In this document: positions 25,783-35,064 of the stretch, piece by piece
How positions within the stretch are numbered: position 1 is the first letter of the stretch
How the letters are laid out: every line of letters begins with the position of its first letter
Origin: an uncultured Verrucomicrobiota bacterium
GTDB taxonomy: Bacteria > Verrucomicrobiota > Verrucomicrobiia > Verrucomicrobiales > Verrucomicrobiaceae
Reading direction: 5' to 3'
Assembly (NCBI GenBank): GCA_903838675.1
Contig: CAILZI010000161.1
Location: 1-64,000, forward strand
Length of the DNA stretch: 64,000 nt
Position numbers and translations under genes: made by a program
Notes under the pieces: model-generated
Told to the model about the DNA's origin: nothing
What the model saw: only the letters and a program-made list of their open reading frames with translations
Databases searched by the model: none

Positions 25783-26865
25783 TTAAAGATCGTCGTCGGA
25801 ACAGGCGGCGAGCGCGGAGGACTTTTGGTAGTCAGTCACCTTGCCCTCGAAGAAATTTTGCTCCTTCTTGATGTCCATCAGCTCCGCCAGCCATGGCAGC
25901 GGATTGGTGATGCCCGGGTTCAGCGCCGGAAGACCGCAGCCGTCCAGACGACGGTCGGCGATGTAGTCGGTGTAACGCTCAAATTCTTCTGCGCTCAGGC
26001 CCACGGCGTTCACCGGCAGGCAGTCACGGATGAATTCCTTCTCCAGTGCCACGCCTTCGCGCATGATGTTCATCAGTTCCTCACGGAATTCAGCCGTCCA
26101 GATTTCAGGATTCTCCTCGATGAGGTCCATGAACAGATTGCGGAAGACTTCGATGTGGTTCGATTCATCGCGCAGCGTGTAGCGGAACATCTGGCCGATG
26201 CCGGGAAATTTGTTCTGACGGTACAGGCTCAGGATCATGCCAAACAGGCCGTAGAACTGCGTGCCTTCCATGCACTGGCCAAAGACGAAGATGTTCTTTG
26301 CCAGGAGCTGCTTGTTCTCGATCAGCGTGAGGTCGAGATCGCGACGCAGGTTGTTGGAGTGCTTGGTGACGAACTCGTTTTTCTTCACGATCGTCGGGAT
26401 CTGCTCAAACATCGCCTCGCACTCATGCGGGTTGATGCCCAGGGAGGAAATCATGTACAGCAGGGAATCCGCATGGATGTTCTCCTCATGGGCATGGCGG
26501 CCCAGGACGAGCTTCAATTCGGGGGCGGTCACCAGTTCGCGCACCACATGCTGCACGTTGTCACCCACGATGCCTTCGGCGGCGCTGAAGTAGCCGATGC
26601 CCATCATGATGATCCAGCGTTCGTTCTGGGAAACATCGTTGGAACGCCATTGTTCCACATCCTTCTGCATCTGAATATCTTCAGGCTCCCAGTGGTTGGC
26701 CTTCATGATCCGGTAAAGATCATACGCCCACTGATATTTAAGCGGGAGAAGGTTAAAGGTCATGCTCTTACGACCATTGATCACCTTCTTGGCTGCGAAG
26801 GCTGCCTCAGCTTTTTCTTGATCGAGTGGGAACTCGCGATTGCCAATCTTGTAGATCTTTTCCAT
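25783..26865 (-). CDS. nrdB: Ribonucleoside-diphosphate reductase, beta subunit, class Ic-like (no radical Tyr)
   Basis: The 360-residue protein has the ferritin-like R2 fold. Aligning it with the E. coli protein gives the metal ligands Glu97 (position of Asp84), Glu128, His131, Glu200 (CMEGTQFY), Glu234 and His237 (RDESNHIEVF). The residue four after His131, where the radical Tyr122 should be, is Leu135 (codon at 26461-26463); the nearest Tyr is Tyr137. Glu in place of Asp84 and loss of Tyr are hallmarks of class Ic (chlamydial) R2, which uses a Mn/Fe cofactor. The start at 26865 (MEKIYKIGN) fits the fold; the longer frame does not. Two NrdR-like boxes lie upstream. Confidence 0.95.
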   Translation of the reverse strand: MEKIYKIGNREFPLDQEKAEAAFAAKKVINGRKSMTFNLLPLKYQWAYDLYRIMKANHWEPEDIQMQKDVEQWRSNDVSQNERWIIMMGIGYFSAAEGIVGDNVQHVVRELVTAPELKLVLGRHAHEENIHADSLLYMISSLGINPHECEAMFEQIPTIVKKNEFVTKHSNNLRRDLDLTLIENKQLLAKNIFVFGQCMEGTQFYGLFGMILSLYRQNKFPGIGQMFRYTLRDESNHIEVFRNLFMDLIEENPEIWTAEFREELMNIMREGVALEKEFIRDCLPVNAVGLSAEEFERYTDYIADRRLDGCGLPALNPGITNPLPWLAELMDIKKEQNFFEGKVTDYQKSSALAACSDDDL

Positions 26866-26941
26866 GACGAATTCGTTGCAGAGTGAAGGGTGTTTATTTG
26901 ATTTTTCGCGAAAATGACAGAGAATTCGGATGCAGCTATAA

Positions 26942-26990
26942 ATACTAGATATTGCGCACACCGAGGCGGATCATGCACAAGATATTGTGT
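26942..26990 (-). promoter_or_regulatory. Tandem NrdR-like boxes in the nrdBA promoter region
   Basis: Two near-palindromic 16-base sites, 26942-26957 (atactagatattgcgc) and 26975-26990 (gcacaagatattgtgt), lie 33 bases apart, start to start. They match about 12 and 14 of 16 positions of the NrdR consensus acaCwATATwGTgt class. NrdR represses nrd operons by binding such pairs about three helical turns apart. They sit 77-125 bases before the nrdB start, in a 367-base gap (26866-27232). I see no other clear feature or gene in that gap. Confidence 0.7.
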
Positions 26991-27232
26991 TCTGGCGAGA
27001 TTTTTTTCCCAGCCATTGTGCAAAAATGCGTTTCACATCGTAGATTCAAGGGTTCCACGGCGAAAAAATTTTTCAGGCGTCAAAATGCCGCCGGTGATGA
27101 GCGGAATTGAGAATCTTTGCAGCCTTGCCCGACACCCCAGGAAACACAGGTCAAGCCAAAAAATACCTACAACTCGGTGGCGACAAGGGGGCTGAATCTG
27201 ATCTTGTCACGTAAACTGCTCATATTGAACCT

Positions 27233-27871
27233 ATGAATTTCCGCCACATCGCCTGCTACACTCTTGTCGCCGCCCTCCTGAGTTCCTGCGCCGTCATCGT
27301 TCCACAGGGCACGCCGCCGGGGGTCACGGTCGATTTGATACCGAATGGCCGTTACGCCCGCCGGCAGTACCGGCCCATGCGGCCCACCTACATCACCATC
27401 CATGCCACGGAGAATTATGCGCGCGGCTGTGGGGCCTATGCCCATGCCCAGATGCTCAAAACCGGCTCGCTCAAAGGCCGGCACAATGCCATCGGTTACA
27501 TCGGCTGGCATTTCACCGTGGATGACCACTCCATCTACCAAAGCATGCCCACCAATGAGCGCGGCGAACACGCCGACTATGACGGGCAGGGCAATCGCAG
27601 CTCCATCGGCATCGAAATGTGCGAAAATCGCGGCAATGACCGCGCCCGCACTTTGGACAAAACCGCGCGTCTCGCCGCCTGGCTCATGAAGGAGTACGAC
27701 ATTCCTCTGGACCATGTCGTCCCGCATCAGCACTGGCTCATGATCCGCCATGATGATCACCGCAATCTCGGCCACAAAAACTGCCCGCACTTTCTGATGG
27801 AACACGGTCGTCCGGGCCCGAAGTGGCAGGCATACCTTGCCAAGATCGCGGCGTACCGGCGCGCGATGTAA
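27233..27871 (+). CDS. N-acetylmuramoyl-L-alanine amidase (Amidase_2) lipoprotein
   Basis: The 212-residue protein has a lipoprotein signal (lipobox LSSC at about residues 16-19), then an AmpD-type amidase domain. Likely zinc ligands are His in TIHATENY, a second His in VPHQHW or DHRN, and the C-terminal NCPHF. GWHFTVDDHSIYQSMP and GIEMCEN are family blocks. It would cut the amide bond between MurNAc and the stem peptide, acting at the cell wall. It is the first of three plus-strand genes but separated by 48 bases from the next. Confidence 0.9.
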   Translation: MNFRHIACYTLVAALLSSCAVIVPQGTPPGVTVDLIPNGRYARRQYRPMRPTYITIHATENYARGCGAYAHAQMLKTGSLKGRHNAIGYIGWHFTVDDHSIYQSMPTNERGEHADYDGQGNRSSIGIEMCENRGNDRARTLDKTARLAAWLMKEYDIPLDHVVPHQHWLMIRHDDHRNLGHKNCPHFLMEHGRPGPKWQAYLAKIAAYRRAM

Positions 27872-27919
27872 AATTAAATTACCTTGCCACCTCCGCCACC
27901 CCACGCAGGAGTCTGCCGC

Positions 27920-29326
27920 ATGGCTCAAAATCTCGACGCACTTCGTCTTGCACTGCAACATTCGCCCGACAACGCGCCGCTGCTGATGCTCTTTGCGGAC
28001 GCCTGCCTGGATGAAGGGCTGCTTGAAGAGGCTGAGCAGAGCTTTCAGCGTGTGCTGAAGAACGACCCCGCCCATGCAGACGCACGTCTGGGCCTTGCCC
28101 GTGTTGCCTTGTTGCAAGGCAAGACCTCTCAGGCGGCGGTGCGCGCCGAGCAGATCGTGGCCGACACCCCCACCTGTGCTGCTGCATATCTGCTCCTCGC
28201 TCGCATCCACATCACCGAGGGCGATCTGCCGAAGGCCAAGGCGATGTATGACAAGGGCATCGCCTTGAACCGCTCTCTGGCGGACCCTGGCATCGAAAAA
28301 GATCTCCACGGCATCAAGCCCTCCGGGGATGATGCCTCCGGTCGCAAACGTGCCGCCATGACGTCCAGCGGCACACTCATCGAATCGGTGAAAGAGGAGA
28401 AAGACGACGATGACGGCCATCCGCGTGGCGGTGCCGCCTTCGATCTCGGACTGGCCGAATTCGGCAAGCCTCAGCTCGATTTCTCCGGCGTCGGCGGCAT
28501 GGAGGCGCTGAAGGAAGAGATCCGCATGAAGATCATCTATCCGCTGCAGCATGCGGAGCTGTTCAAGGCCTACGACAAGAAAGTAGGCGGCGGCGTGCTG
28601 CTCTACGGCCCGCCCGGCGTGGGCAAGACGCTCATCAGCAAGGCCACCGCCGGCGAGATCAAAGCGAACTTCATCGCCCTGGGCCTGCACCAGATTCTCG
28701 ACATGTGGATCGGTGGCTCGGAAAAGAACATGCACGAGGTCTTTGAGCTCGCCCGCCAGAATGCCCCAAGCATTCTGTTCTTTGATGAAGTGGATGCGCT
28801 CGCTGCAGACCGTCGTGATCTGCGGCAAAGCGCCGGCCGCAATCTCATCAACGCCTTCCTCTCTGAAATGGATGGCGCGGAGTCAAACAACGACGGCGTG
28901 CTCATTCTAGGCGCCACGAATGCACCGTGGCACATTGATCCCGCCTTCCGCCGTCCGGGCCGCTTCGACCGCACCTTGTTTGTGCCACCGCCGGATGAAG
29001 CAGGTCGTGCAGCGATCATCGAAGTCATGGCGCAGAAGAAACCGATCGGTGAACTGGATTCACGCGCTCTTGCCAAGAAAACCGAAGGCTTCTCCGGCGC
29101 AGATCTCAAGGCCGTCTTTGACCTCGCCACTGAAGACGTGATGAACGAGGTCATGCGCACCGGCAAAGTCATCCCGCTGACCACCAAGGACCTCATCAAA
29201 GCGGCAGGCCGCCACAAGGCCACGACGAAGGCCTGGTTTGAGAGCGCGAAGAATTACGCGATGTATTCCAATCAAAGCGGCTTTTACGATGACGTCTTGA
29301 AGCATCTCGGCCTCATGAAGCGCTGA
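27920..29326 (+). CDS. TPR-AAA+ ATPase (Cdc48/FtsH-like ATPase module)
   Basis: The 468-residue protein has three or four TPR-like repeats in residues 1-125, a charged linker, and a single classic AAA module. It shows LLYGPPGVGKTLIS (Walker A), ILFFDEVDA (Walker B), sensor-1 in LILGATNAPW, and the second region of homology ending in RRPGRFDR with arginine fingers. There is no protease domain. The TPRs probably bind a client or partner. The next gene, 15 bases on, encodes another TPR protein, so the two may form a remodelling pair. The substrate is unknown. Confidence 0.9.
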   Translation: MAQNLDALRLALQHSPDNAPLLMLFADACLDEGLLEEAEQSFQRVLKNDPAHADARLGLARVALLQGKTSQAAVRAEQIVADTPTCAAAYLLLARIHITEGDLPKAKAMYDKGIALNRSLADPGIEKDLHGIKPSGDDASGRKRAAMTSSGTLIESVKEEKDDDDGHPRGGAAFDLGLAEFGKPQLDFSGVGGMEALKEEIRMKIIYPLQHAELFKAYDKKVGGGVLLYGPPGVGKTLISKATAGEIKANFIALGLHQILDMWIGGSEKNMHEVFELARQNAPSILFFDEVDALAADRRDLRQSAGRNLINAFLSEMDGAESNNDGVLILGATNAPWHIDPAFRRPGRFDRTLFVPPPDEAGRAAIIEVMAQKKPIGELDSRALAKKTEGFSGADLKAVFDLATEDVMNEVMRTGKVIPLTTKDLIKAAGRHKATTKAWFESAKNYAMYSNQSGFYDDVLKHLGLMKR

Positions 29327-29341
29327 AACACCTGGCAGCGC

Positions 29342-30637
29342 ATGTCTGACGAATTTCAACCCTCCCCCGATGCGGTCTTTGCCCGTGGGCGGCTGCTGCA
29401 GAGCCAGCACCGCATGCAGGATGCCATCGCCTGTTACAAGCAGGTGCTCGAGCTCGATGCGCATCACACGCTCAGCTACATCATGCTCGCGCTGTGCTGG
29501 ATGCAGGAGGACGACAACGCGTCGAAGTCGATCGATGCGGCGCAGCGTGCCGTGGCGCTCGAACCGGAAAACCCCTTTGCCCGCAGCGTCCTCGCGCTCG
29601 CGTTGAATGCGAATGCCAGAGACGGCCAGACCGCTGGGATCAAAGCAGCGTTGCAGCACGCTGAGGAAGCGGTGAACCTCGATCCCGACAGCGATTTCAG
29701 CCACGCCGTGCTCGCCCGCCTGCACCTGCGCCTGCGTGATTATCCGAAAGCGGAAGCCTCCGCGCGTGCCGCGCTCTCGCTCGACACGGAGAACACCATG
29801 GCCGCCGAGGTGCTCTCCGCAGCGCTGCTGCTGCAGAAGAAGGACGGCGACAACCAGGACCTCATCAAATACCAGCTGGAGCGCAATGCCGAAGACGACA
29901 GCGCGCATACCAGCGCCGGCTGGATGGCCGTGATGAAGGGAGATCACAAAAAAGCCAACCAGCATTTCCTTGAGGCTCTGCGGCTGAACCCCATGAATGA
30001 AAATGCACGCCTGGGCCTCATCGAGTCCTTCCGTGCACGGTCTTGGCCCTACCGTCTGCAGTTGAAGTTCGCGCACTTCATGAACCAGTTCGCGCAAGGC
30101 CGGCAGACCGCCATCATGCTCGGCGGTTTCATCTGCTACAGGATTCTCAGCAGCTATCTCAAGACCGTCTCGCCCATTCTCGCCTCGGTGGTCATCGGCG
30201 CATGGCTGGTGTTTGTTCTATGGGCGCATCTGGCGCGCGGTTTCAGCTCGGCCTTCATTGTGATGGATCGTTTTGCGCGGGAGGCTCTGCGCCCGCGCGA
30301 GTACTGGGAGGGCGTGGTGGTGGGCGGGCTGATCTTCGCCTCCATTTCCAGCCTCGTACTCGGCTTTGCATGGCATCTCGGGGCCGAAGGCGGGTATGCA
30401 GCCCTGACCTGCCTCTTCGCCGCCGTGGTCAATGCCGCCGCCTTCACCAATGACCACTGGATTGGCCGCTACGTCTATGGCGTTGCGGCCGCGCTCGCCG
30501 GTGTGGGCGCGCTCTACGCCATGCTGGATATCTTTGCCGATCTGCATCTGCCCTTCGCAGGAGAATTCGGTTCTCTTGCCCTGCTTCTCGGCGTGGCAGC
30601 CACCTGGTTGCGCGGCTTCGGCGTCTTGTATCGGTGA
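29342..30637 (+). CDS. TPR membrane protein
   Basis: The 431-residue protein has about six TPR repeats (residues 5-220) and then five or so hydrophobic spans (residues 245-430). No enzyme motif is seen. The N-terminal TPR part is likely cytoplasmic. It is encoded directly after the TPR-AAA+ ATPase, and is likely cotranscribed with it; a role as membrane anchor or client adaptor of that ATPase is inference. Confidence 0.85.
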   Translation: MSDEFQPSPDAVFARGRLLQSQHRMQDAIACYKQVLELDAHHTLSYIMLALCWMQEDDNASKSIDAAQRAVALEPENPFARSVLALALNANARDGQTAGIKAALQHAEEAVNLDPDSDFSHAVLARLHLRLRDYPKAEASARAALSLDTENTMAAEVLSAALLLQKKDGDNQDLIKYQLERNAEDDSAHTSAGWMAVMKGDHKKANQHFLEALRLNPMNENARLGLIESFRARSWPYRLQLKFAHFMNQFAQGRQTAIMLGGFICYRILSSYLKTVSPILASVVIGAWLVFVLWAHLARGFSSAFIVMDRFAREALRPREYWEGVVVGGLIFASISSLVLGFAWHLGAEGGYAALTCLFAAVVNAAAFTNDHWIGRYVYGVAAALAGVGALYAMLDIFADLHLPFAGEFGSLALLLGVAATWLRGFGVLYR

Positions 30638-30643
30638 GGCGGA

Positions 30644-33600
30644 TCACTTCTTCATCAGATACGCAAAGAAGTCCTTCAAATCCGCGTCGCTCATTCCAGT
30701 GGTGAGGCCTTCGGGCATGAGGGAGACGGGAGAGGCGGCCATGGATTCGATGTCGGTTTGTTTGAGCGCCGTTTTGTTGTTGGCCATGTCCTTGATGACG
30801 ATGCCGTTGGCGTCCTGCGCATCCATCAGGCCGGTGAGGATCTGGCCGCCCTTCGTTTTCACGATGTAAGCGCCGAAGCCCTCGCGGATTTCCATGCTGG
30901 GCATGAAAAGATTGTCGAGCCAGAAGTCGGCGTTGCTGCGGTCATAGCCGGTGAGTTCGGGGCCGATCTGGCCGCCCTCACCGAAGAGCTTGTGGCAGAT
31001 GGCGCAGCGGGCCATGAACTGCACTTTGCCTTTGGCGGCATCGCCGAGGCCGGTTTTGAGCACGGATTTGATGCGCTCGGACTCCTTCTTCTTTTCCGGC
31101 GTGGGGCCGGTGGCCAGCAGGCCCTTCCAGTGCTTGTCGATGGCCGCGTCAATCTCGGAATCTTTGTGCAGGCTGAGCTGGCGCACGATGTCCACGGTGA
31201 AGTGCTTGGTGGGCACTTTCCATTCATTGACAAAGCTCACCAAAATTTTCGCCCATTCTTTGCGGCCCGCCATGACGCGCAGCGCGTCTTCACGCAGCGC
31301 CTTGTCTCCGGCGATCTGAGCTTCCCAATTCAGCAGCAGCGCTTCCGGAATGCGCTTGTCATCAAACTTGGCCGCTGCCTGGAGGATGCCGCGCTTGAGG
31401 CCCGGTGGGTTCGTGGCCTTCAAAATGTTCACCATCGGCATCACCGCATCCTGTTTGCCGAGTTCGGCCAGGGTTTTGGCGATGGCGATGCGGGCGGTGC
31501 TGCTGGCTTTTTTGTCTTCCAGAAGCTTCAGTGCGCTCTTCAGCGCATCCTTGCTGCCGCTGCGCAGGGCGAGCGTCAGATCACCACCGCTCTGCTTCGC
31601 CATGTAATCGTTGAGTGCCTTCGTGAGTGACTCCGGCAGCTTCGGCATTTCTGCACCTTCAAAAGCAGACGCGATCCCGGCGATGAATTTGCCACGCAGG
31701 GCCTCGTCGTTTGTCAGCGCCAGCAGATCGGCACAGGACTGGAAGTTCTCCTCACCCCCGGCCAAGGCATAGCGTTTCGCGAGCTTTTCAGCCAGGTTGT
31801 CGCGGAAGAGGGCGGTCTTGAGGAAAGAGGGGTCGTTCTTGAGGAAGTCGAAGACAGCGGCGCGTTCCTTCTCCGCCTTCGATTCGAGCGCCCACCATGC
31901 GAGCAGGGGCAGATGGCCGCTGATGTCTTCGGCATCGCCGCTCCAGAGCAGTGGCAGGGCGGATGCCGCTGGAAGACGTTTGGCTGAAGCGAGAATTTGA
32001 GCACGGACCTCGGGATGTTTTTCTTCACGAAGCATCGCAAGCGCACCAAGCGATCCCCAAGTAAGCGGTTGTTCGCCGATCATTTTCACAGCCCAGCGCC
32101 GGACATACGGATCTGAGCTTTGAACCGCCCCCACAATCGCAATGCCTGCATCGGCCTGGAAATGTGAATCCTCTGGGAAGTTTTCAGCGAGAACATTAAA
32201 GACCCAGAGCCTCTCCAAATCTCCCGGCACGGCGGTTTTTGAGGGCCACCCAATTTTCACATTGAGCCCGCGCCACCCGATCTCGAGCACCGCCTGCTTC
32301 CTGAACCACTCATTCGGATGGCTCAAATAGCCGAGAAGCTCCTCACCACTCGCCTTGCTCAGATCAAAGGGTTTCAACCTCGGCGCACCTGCGGCTGGCC
32401 TCACACGGTAGATGCGTCCGCTTGTTTTGTGCCAGTCGTCGATGGGGCTGACGTGGCTGAGGCGGGTGTCATACCAGTCGCACATGTAGAAGCCGCCATC
32501 GGGGCCCACACCGGCCCACACAGGGCGGAACCAGCGGTCCGGGGTGCTGAGCAGGTTTTCCTCATCCTTGGTGCGGAAGGTGGAGCCGTCCGGGATGCGC
32601 TCGCTCACATAGACGAGGTTTTGCAGCGCATTCGGGGCGATGATTTTACCCTCGTAGGCGCTGCCGAGCAGCCCGCCTTCATACACGGTGAAGGCCTGCG
32701 GGAACCGTTTGTTGTCGCCCTGGTGCTGCATGTGCTCGAACCAGCCGAAGGCATACGGATTGGTGAGCGGTCCGTGCTTGCCCCAGCCTTTGATGCCGTA
32801 GCTGCCCTGCTCGTAGTGCATGCCGCGCGAGGCACCGTTCGTGCCGGAGAACAGGCGGCCCTTGCTGTCGATGTCGAGGCTGAACGTGTTGCCGCCGCCT
32901 TCGGCGTAGATTTCAAAAATCTTCTTCTTCGGGTGAAAGCGCCAGATGCACTGGCCCTCCCATTTCACATTCTTGGTGTTGGCACTGCTGACGTTGCCGG
33001 TGGTGGTGCTGCCATTGGCACCGTAGAGCCAGCCGTCCATGCCCCATTGCAGATTCGTGGCGACGCTGTGCGTGTCTTCCAGGCCGAAGCCGCTGAGCTC
33101 CACCTCGGGCGTGTCGCTGTCGGGCTTTGCGTCAAAGTCGGCGTCGGGATAGCTGAGCAGGTACGGGGGATTCAGCACCCAGATGCGCCCCATGCCGTGC
33201 AGCGCCGCGCTGGCGATGTTCAGGCCGGTGATGACGTCCTCATGCTTGTCGAAAAAGCCGTCGCCATCAGTGTCTTCAAAGGCCGTGATCTTGTCGGCCC
33301 CCTTTTCACCCCGTGGCGGCGGCAGCGGCACCTTGTCAAATTTGGCGCGCAGATGCTGGTCGTAGCTGATGATCTTCAATCCGGCGGGGAACTGGTACTG
33401 GCGGTACTGCACCACCCACATCCGGCCTTTGGAATCCCAGCTCGCATACAGCGGCTGCTCCACGACCGGTTCAGAGGCCATGAGGTCGATGACGACATCG
33501 CTGCGTGTTTTGAATTTCTTCAACGCCTCCTCGGGAGGCGTGGGCGGCGTGTCGTCACGCATCACTCCGCGCCCGGGGCGGGTTTCCATGATTTTCTTCA

Positions 33601-33694
33601 CCGCCTCATTGCCGGCGACATCATCGGGTTTGACTTTCGGGTCGGCGGCGAGCGCAGAACTGCCGAGCAGGAGAAAGAGAAGGCGCGTTTTCAT
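30644..33694 (-). CDS. PVC-type heme-binding CxxCH protein (membrane-bound dehydrogenase-like with HEAT repeats)
   Basis: The 1016-residue exported protein has a signal peptide (cleavage near SSALA), an N-terminal beta-propeller like that of the PVC 'membrane-bound dehydrogenase' family (about residues 40-480), a helical HEAT-like region, and a C-terminal cytochrome c module. That module shows CAICHKLFGEGGQIGPELTG at about residue 896, with the heme CxxCH and a likely distal-side region. Such proteins are numerous in Verrucomicrobia and Planctomycetes and are thought to oxidise sugars or polysaccharide fragments and pass electrons to the heme. I chose the ATG at 33694 for its signal peptide. 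Confidence 0.92.
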   Translation of the reverse strand: MKTRLLFLLLGSSALAADPKVKPDDVAGNEAVKKIMETRPGRGVMRDDTPPTPPEEALKKFKTRSDVVIDLMASEPVVEQPLYASWDSKGRMWVVQYRQYQFPAGLKIISYDQHLRAKFDKVPLPPPRGEKGADKITAFEDTDGDGFFDKHEDVITGLNIASAALHGMGRIWVLNPPYLLSYPDADFDAKPDSDTPEVELSGFGLEDTHSVATNLQWGMDGWLYGANGSTTTGNVSSANTKNVKWEGQCIWRFHPKKKIFEIYAEGGGNTFSLDIDSKGRLFSGTNGASRGMHYEQGSYGIKGWGKHGPLTNPYAFGWFEHMQHQGDNKRFPQAFTVYEGGLLGSAYEGKIIAPNALQNLVYVSERIPDGSTFRTKDEENLLSTPDRWFRPVWAGVGPDGGFYMCDWYDTRLSHVSPIDDWHKTSGRIYRVRPAAGAPRLKPFDLSKASGEELLGYLSHPNEWFRKQAVLEIGWRGLNVKIGWPSKTAVPGDLERLWVFNVLAENFPEDSHFQADAGIAIVGAVQSSDPYVRRWAVKMIGEQPLTWGSLGALAMLREEKHPEVRAQILASAKRLPAASALPLLWSGDAEDISGHLPLLAWWALESKAEKERAAVFDFLKNDPSFLKTALFRDNLAEKLAKRYALAGGEENFQSCADLLALTNDEALRGKFIAGIASAFEGAEMPKLPESLTKALNDYMAKQSGGDLTLALRSGSKDALKSALKLLEDKKASSTARIAIAKTLAELGKQDAVMPMVNILKATNPPGLKRGILQAAAKFDDKRIPEALLLNWEAQIAGDKALREDALRVMAGRKEWAKILVSFVNEWKVPTKHFTVDIVRQLSLHKDSEIDAAIDKHWKGLLATGPTPEKKKESERIKSVLKTGLGDAAKGKVQFMARCAICHKLFGEGGQIGPELTGYDRSNADFWLDNLFMPSMEIREGFGAYIVKTKGGQILTGLMDAQDANGIVIKDMANNKTALKQTDIESMAASPVSLMPEGLTTGMSDADLKDFFAYLMKK

Positions 33695-33830
33695 GGGAGA
33701 GTGACTAACAAACGAAGCTGTGGCGGTTTCTTGCCGCCTTGTCACCGGTTTCGGTATTTTCGTGTGGCAGAAAAAAGTGGAGGCCGTATGTGATTTCTGC
33801 TTCAATTTAAACAACTTACCAAATATCTCC

Positions 33831-34990
33831 ATGGCCGACTCCTATTCTGAAGTGACATCACAGGGCTGGTTCAGCCGCATTGCGAATCGATCAAAGGCAT
33901 CCTGTTCGGCATCATCATTATTCCCATCACCATCGTGGTTCTCTGGTGGAATGAAGGGCGTGCCGTCACCACTGCGAACAGCCTGAAGGAAGCTGCCGCC
34001 GCCGTGGTGCATGTGGCTTCGGACAAAGTGGACCCCGCCAATGACAAAAAGCTCGTGCATATGACCGGAGATGCCAAAGCCGACGGCCCTGTAGTGGACA
34101 CAGACTACGGTATCAGCGTGCCGGCACTGCGGCTGGTGCGAACGGAAGAAATCTATCAGTGGGTGGAGAACAAGAAGACCGAGAAGAAGGAAAAAGTCGG
34201 CGGTGGTGAAGAAACCACGACCACCTACACCTATGACAAAAAATGGGTGGGTGAGCCGGTGAAGTCTTCCGAGTTCAAAAAACCCGACGGCCATGCCAAT
34301 GAGGGTGATCTGGTCGCTGGCAACGCGAACATCCCTGCCGAGAAGGTCACTTTGGGAGCCTTTACTGTGCCGGTTAATTTCGTGAAGGAAATGGGCAGCC
34401 CGATCAAGCGTGCGCTCACGGATGCGGATCTGGCCACGCTGCCCTCCGACCTCAAAGAAGGTACCAAAATCCAGGATGGTGCCTTCTACATTGGCCCAAA
34501 CCCCAAGGAGCCCAAGATCGGTGATGTGCGCACTACTTTTGAAATCGTGAAGCCTGGCACCTTCAGCGTCCTGGCAGAGCAGCTCGACGGCACCTTTGAG
34601 CCCTACCAGACCAAGGCCGGCGACGCGATCGACTTCATCGAGGAGGGGACGGTCAGCTCGGAGAAAATGTTCAAGGACGCTGCTGCTGCGAACACGATGA
34701 TCACCTGGCTGGTGCGCTTTCTGGGCTTCCTCTTCATGGCCTTCGGTTTCATGGCTATCATGAAACCCCTCAGTGTTCTGGGCAGCGTGATTCCCTTCAT
34801 CGGAGACATCATTGGCATGGGCACGGGCCTGATCTCGTTTGTCCTCCCCGGCACCATCTCCTTCCTGGTGATCGCCATTGCCTGGATCTTCGTCCGTCCG
34901 CTGCTGGGCATCGTGATGCTGGCGCTGGCCATCGGCGGGTTCATCTACACGCGCAAACTGGCAGCCGCGAGCAAGCCCGCAGCCGCTTAA
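33831..34990 (+). CDS. TMEM43 family membrane protein, with a frameshift near the N terminus
   Basis: Residues from about 33887 to the stop form a TMEM43-family protein: a first span (GILFGIIIIPITIVVLWW), the NEGRAV motif, a large outer domain, and about four C-terminal spans. The usual N terminus (ADSYSEVTSQGWFSRI) is encoded from the ATG at 33831 but in another frame. One missing base near 33887 would join the two. The frame of the main part has no good start before an ATG at 33935, which lies past most of the first span. It may be a true lesion, a sequencing error, or a shortened protein. Confidence 0.75.
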
Positions 34991-35064
34991 AAAGCGATAC
35001 CTAAATATCCTCTAAGGTTTATGGTTGTTGCTCCCGTTGTCAGGTGTGTCACAGTACCTGACTG

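Noticed and set aside
26914..27195. A 93-codon frame in the nrdB-amidase gap
   Set aside because: It overlaps the NrdR-like boxes, has no convincing start site and no recognisable sequence.
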